This document shows positions 59,711 through 64,000 of a DNA stretch of 64,000 bases, one piece after another; the stretch's first letter is position 1, and each line of letters starts with the position of its first letter. The notes under the pieces were generated by a model. That model saw only the letters and a list, made by a program, of their open reading frames with translations, was not told the DNA's origin and searched no databases. Source of the stretch: Hedera helix (taxonomy: Eukaryota > Streptophyta > Magnoliopsida > Apiales > Araliaceae); assembly GCA_947179155.2 (NCBI GenBank), contig OX359270.1, positions 1,602,501 to 1,666,500 on the forward strand, given 5' to 3'. Made by a program: the position numbers and the translations under genes.

Positions 59711-62700
59711 ATGTTGCTTCAGCTTCCGCGCTTAACCAATTCTCTGAGAGAACCATTTGACGCCGATCAAGCGTACCTCCAACGCAAATTCATCCTTCAA
59801 AATCAAAAGCAGGGCAGGTACTGAAATTCACCTTTAAATTTTAGTAATCAATCATTTTTTGTCGTAATTGTTTAATTTAATGTTACATTCTCTGATTTTT
59901 GGGTATTTTGGGCATCAGTTCTGCAAATTCAGTTGAAGAATCGGAACTTGCATGGAAGATTGTTTATAAATGGGATGAAGGTATAGTAAAAGTGATATAA
60001 TTTGTCAGAATCTGTGTTTTTCTGAATGAGTTTTGATATATTTTTGTGTGTGTGGTAGCTTCTAGTGAAGTGCGGCAAGCATACAAACAGTTTATTGGTG
60101 CGGTGGTTGAGTTGACTGGAGGGGAGGTGGTTTCTGAGGAGTTTAGAGAGGTGGCATTGACTGTGTATAGGCTTTTTGGCCATGTAGAGGAGGATGAAGA
60201 AGATAGAAGGATTAAGGAGCAGAAGTAAGTTTAGAGTTGCCTACTATGTTATTTTAATACATAATCTGAATGACATCGTTAAAACCACATTTTTATGTTA
60301 TGTTTTTTAATATAGTTTCTCAGTTTTAATGTTTAGCATTAAAGTGTAATATTTGCAGCAACACAGTGAATGATTGCTTGGATAATAAATTTCACATGGA
60401 TTAAATGTAAAATTGAAACTTCTTTGGCCAAATTGTGAAAGTAGATAACTCACTTGAAATGCAGGGTAGAATTGCAAAGACTACTTGGCCATGTTGTTTC
60501 AGATGCAAGCCTAAGAAAAGTTTCTTCTCTAGCACAAAGGCTTTTATCATTGCAGCCCAATGACATTGAGGCCGTGTTACTTCCAGAAAGCAAAATAAAT
60601 GGAAATGGCGATGATTTGGAATTCGGTGCTGATCTTGTTTTCCGACCCCCATCTCGGTTTTTGGTTGATGTTTCTCTTGAGGATGGGGATTTGCTAGAGG
60701 AGGAAAGCACTGCACATTCTTCACTTCACGAAGGATGGTATGAGCGTGATGACTCTACAAATCATCATCCTGCTGGTGATGGGGGAAACTTTGACTTGGT
60801 CTGGTTAAGAGATGCTTGCGATATAATAGTCAAGGGAAGTAGTTCACAATTTCCTCGGGATGAACTAGCCATGGCTATTTGCCGAGTCCTTGATTCAGAG
60901 AAGCCCGGTGATGAGGTAATGGCATAATGTTTAACAACTGCTCATAACTTCGAGTTTGTGCTAATTAACCTTTTGGTTTAAACAAATCTCATGGAGAGTT
61001 TGTAACTTCGGTTGTGAAGATAGCTGGTGATTTACTGGATCTCATTGGTGATAGCGCATTTGAGACGGTGCAAGACCTTATCACGGTAAGGACTTGGATA
61101 ATTCTTCCATTACAAGTATTTCTGTCTGCAATGTAATTATGGTATTCTGTTTATTTGCTAATTCATTGTGGTAGTCTTTGTCTTCTTTATATGCAATTTT
61201 AGGATTCGAATTGCTGAGGTGTGATATAGAACATGATTTCCGGTAGCTAATGTCCTTAAGAACAATATTGGTTATATGAGATGAAGATTGTGACCACAGG
61301 ATATATGTTTCCAGTTGACTTAGGAATGCTAATCCATAGGTTTGCTTTATCCACTTATTTTGGAATAATGGGAACAAAATAGTTTAAGCTACTTGAGAAG
61401 TGTTGTTAAAAGTGAACTCACACATCTTCTAATTTATGTTTCCCGTTATCTTTTAGTTATTAATTTGTAGATTGTATTGTTTGGTTTTTGAATTTCTTCT
61501 TCCTTTCCAGCATAGGAAGGAACTTGTTGATGCTGTTCATCATGGGATGCTTGTATTAAAATCTGACCTAAAGGCTACAAGCTCTCAACCACGCATGCCT
61601 AGTTATGGCACTCAGGTATATAATGAATTAGAGATATGAAGATGAATGCCATCATTCACTCTTAGTTGTTATTCATTAGAAAACTAAAATTGACATCTAC
61701 AAGTAAGTTATTCTATTTTATAGGTTACAGTACAAACAGAATCTGAACGACAAATTGATAAACTTCGGCGTAAAGAGGAAAAAAAGCATAAACGTGGGAC
61801 TGATCATGGAAATGATAATGATCTATCTGCCATTAGTTTTTATTCTTTACTGCAAGCGAGTGAAAACAAAAGCCCGTTCGATGATTTGATTGGGACTGGT
61901 GGAGGGCTGAATAATTTAGCAGCTACTGCCCTTCCTCAAGGTACTGTGAAAAAGCATCACAAAGGATACGAAGAGGTCATAATTCCTCCAACACCTACAG
62001 CACCAATGAAACCTGGGGAAAAACTGGTACATTCTGTCTACCATTTCAGTGTATTCTTTATATGACTTCTTATTTATCATCAGTTTGATTACTATTTGAT
62101 GCAATACTCTTGCACTTTCATAGACCATTTTCCATGAGGAGTAAAGATCCAGCAGAGGCATCATAATATTTAAGATGCTGAACTCTGCTACTCCTTCCAG
62201 TTTTGTTTCTTTTTCTTGTTTCCTTTGCTTTTCTTTCAAAGATTGTGGGGATTATTTAATAGCGTGTGCCTTAAAGGCATGCCTATTAGTTCCCATTTAG
62301 TTTAATTCAAAGTTAATTATAGGCTTAGAACATGTGACAACTCTTTAATAGAATTCATGAACTACGGATTTCTTTTTAAAATTATGTTTTAGAAAATATA
62401 AGTCTACACTCACCCTGTGTAGCATCTAAAAGAGATGCACTAAATTTTTTACATTCAATTTACAGCATCTGGCATACAAACATATGTCAACGAACCTTTC
62501 CAAAGTAAAGAAATATAAGGGCCCACCAGCCTAATTAGAATTTCATGATATTTATGTTGCTTTGGAGAGATACTTTCACTTGTGCTTCCTCACAAAATTA
62601 AAAGATCAAAACTCTCGCCAAATCTATTCTTGATGTACTAGTATTCATTCTGCCTAAAATAGGACTGTTACTTGACATAAATGTCAGCATGTCACCTCTG

Positions 62701-64000
62701 CATATATTCTTCCTCTACTGGTTTAGTAGAATGCCAGGTCTTTTTGTACTTGATTATTTGGTAAGTGCTAATTCATATTTCTTCTACTACTCTTCTTCAA
62801 TGTTGTCTGTTGTCAGATCGAGATAAAGGAGTTAGATGACTTTGCTCAAGCTGCTTTTCATGGATACAAGTCTCTGAACCGCATTCAGAGCAGAATATTT
62901 CAAACAACGTACAATACTAATGAGAATATACTTGTGAGTTATTAGTTCTATAGGCAGTCTCATGTTAAATTATAACGTGAAGGTTGAGCTTTTAGTTTTC
63001 TGCAAATATTTTGATAAAGAAGAAACAATAGCTTTGTATCTCTCTCAGGCAACTTTTGTGTACTTGCAGGTTTGTGCTCCAACAGGGGCTGGCAAAACAA
63101 ATATAGCTATGATTGCTGTTCTACATGAGGTGAGTATTAAGTGAATACTCTAATAATTCTACCTTCCTTAATATTTTAAGCATTTATGTGCTCAGGAAAC
63201 AACATGGGATGGAAACATGTTTCAGTCTTTTAATGACATAAATACTTGAGGCCTTTGGCATATAACTTAGTCAAATTGGTGGATATCAGAAGCTATATCA
63301 TACCATGATTATGAGATGTTATAGTTAATGCTGCACACACGCTATTATGTGGTGCCATCCTGTAACCTATAGTTAATATCTTTCTTTGCTTCTCTCTGGG
63401 CTCATGCAATGGGAGCTTTTGGAGGAATTTCTTTGTTCGATCTTCAAAGAGATTGGCGGGCCGTGCTTCATTAATATTAAGTTTTTCTCCTTTTGTTTTC
63501 TTTAATTTCTTTTGAGAGGACTTCTTGTTCTTGTCATGCGTTGTAATTTTCTCTTCTAATCAATAAAATATTCTTCTTTTATCAAAAAAAAAGAGAAAAA
63601 AAGAAAAAGAAAGGTGTGATAATGCGGGTTTAATTGTGAGGGAAGCTACTTTGTATAAATAAGAACAGAGGTTTGCATGTGTTCTACCCTTCTCATATTT
63701 CGAAATGCACTGTAATTGCTGAAATATAATATATAAAAAAACTGTATAAAAATTAAACGTTTCATTTGGGTGTCTCAAAATCCGTTCGGAGATCACAATT
63801 ACCAAGATAATACTCCGTTGAGGACATGGATGGAGTAATAGATATCCGCTTCATAATCAATATCATTTTGTTATATATATTCTGTATTTGTATAAGGAAG
63901 TGCTTAACAATATGTTTCCCGCCTTGCTTGTATGACGCACCCTTAGCAGTGTTTTTGCGTCCTTTGGTGCTCCAAGTACCATGTATATAAGACTATATCA
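59711..64000 (+). CDS. DExH14: DExH14/ASCC3-like Ski2-type RNA helicase, 5' part
   Basis: Nine exons: 59711-59817, 59919-59980, 60059-60224, 60465-60915, 61020-61085, 61511-61615, 61724-62026, 62817-62933, 63070-63129; 1437 bp in frame, 479 residues. The N-terminal start MLLQLPRLTNSLREPFDADQ and the RQAYKQFIGAVVELTGGEV segment match plant DExH14 (BRR2C/ASCC3 type) rather than the U5 helicases BRR2A/B. A Q-motif-like FHGYKSLNRIQSRIF precedes Walker A (APTGAGKT, about 462-469) at a distance usual for ASCC3. Family members have two helicase-Sec63 cassettes and about 2100 residues; ASCC3 unwinds nucleic acid and acts in ribosome and alkylation-damage surveillance. Only the start of the first cassette is here. 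No further exon was found in 63130-64000, so the next intron exceeds 870 bp. The start is the first ATG after the leader. Confidence 0.88.
63380..63600 (+). mobile_element. L1-type LINE 3' end in helicase intron 9
   Basis: The sequence ends TTGTAATTTTCTC...AATCAATAAAATATTC...ATCAAAAAAAAA. This is the poly-A-tailed, T-rich 3' end common to plant L1 LINEs, with a purine-rich tail to about 63612. No RT is retained, so it is a 5'-truncated copy. Confidence 0.5.

Noticed and set aside
60401..60724. Minus frames of 86 and 107 codons opposite helicase exon 4
   Set aside because: Antisense shadows; the plus strand has the conserved helicase N-terminus and proper splice sites.

Overview
The window is nuclear DNA of a flowering plant, most likely a eudicot. 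It has AT-rich intergenic sequence, GT-AG introns, abundant LTR retrotransposons, MITEs and a Helitron, and three plant genes with clear relatives. All gene models and element borders below were read by eye from the sequence; no alignment or database search was run.

Left third (1-23.8 kb), a transposon nest. A decayed Gypsy element on the minus strand (gag-protease, cut by the left edge) carries a very young 10.46-kb Gypsy element of Tekay/Del type (1810-12265). The young element has a perfect 5-bp target duplication and almost identical 3.46-kb LTRs. Its internal region is odd: an unrecognised 202-aa ORF sits where gag should be, and the polyprotein keeps protease, RNase H and integrase but has lost the reverse transcriptase core in frame. 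To the right lie a Mutator-like MITE, a hAT-like element holding a Copia-type solo LTR, a Helitron holding a Gypsy-like LTR and a 200-N gap, and a Harbinger-like element.

Middle (23.8-49 kb), two convergent genes. A 15-exon SUVH4/KRYPTONITE-type histone H3K9 methyltransferase gene runs on plus (23822-41685, 727 aa; SRA, pre-SET, SET, post-SET). Its introns hold hAT MITEs, RTE LINE remnants and a 136-bp tandem duplication. A 4-exon gene for a GPI-anchored X8 protein of the plasmodesmal callose-binding type runs on minus (48947-43147, 189 aa), with a Mutator-like MITE in its last intron.

Right third (49-64 kb). A solo LTR of the same Tekay family (51334-54956) differs from the young element in its central block. 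It is followed by a degraded PIF/Harbinger element on minus (Myb/SANT-like ORF and transposase) split by a second Copia-type solo LTR. The 5' half of a DExH14/ASCC3-like RNA helicase gene then starts at 59711 and runs off the right edge; nine exons are visible, through the Walker A motif.

The three host genes do not form a pathway. One of them, SUVH4, belongs to the machinery that silences transposons like those filling the rest of the window.
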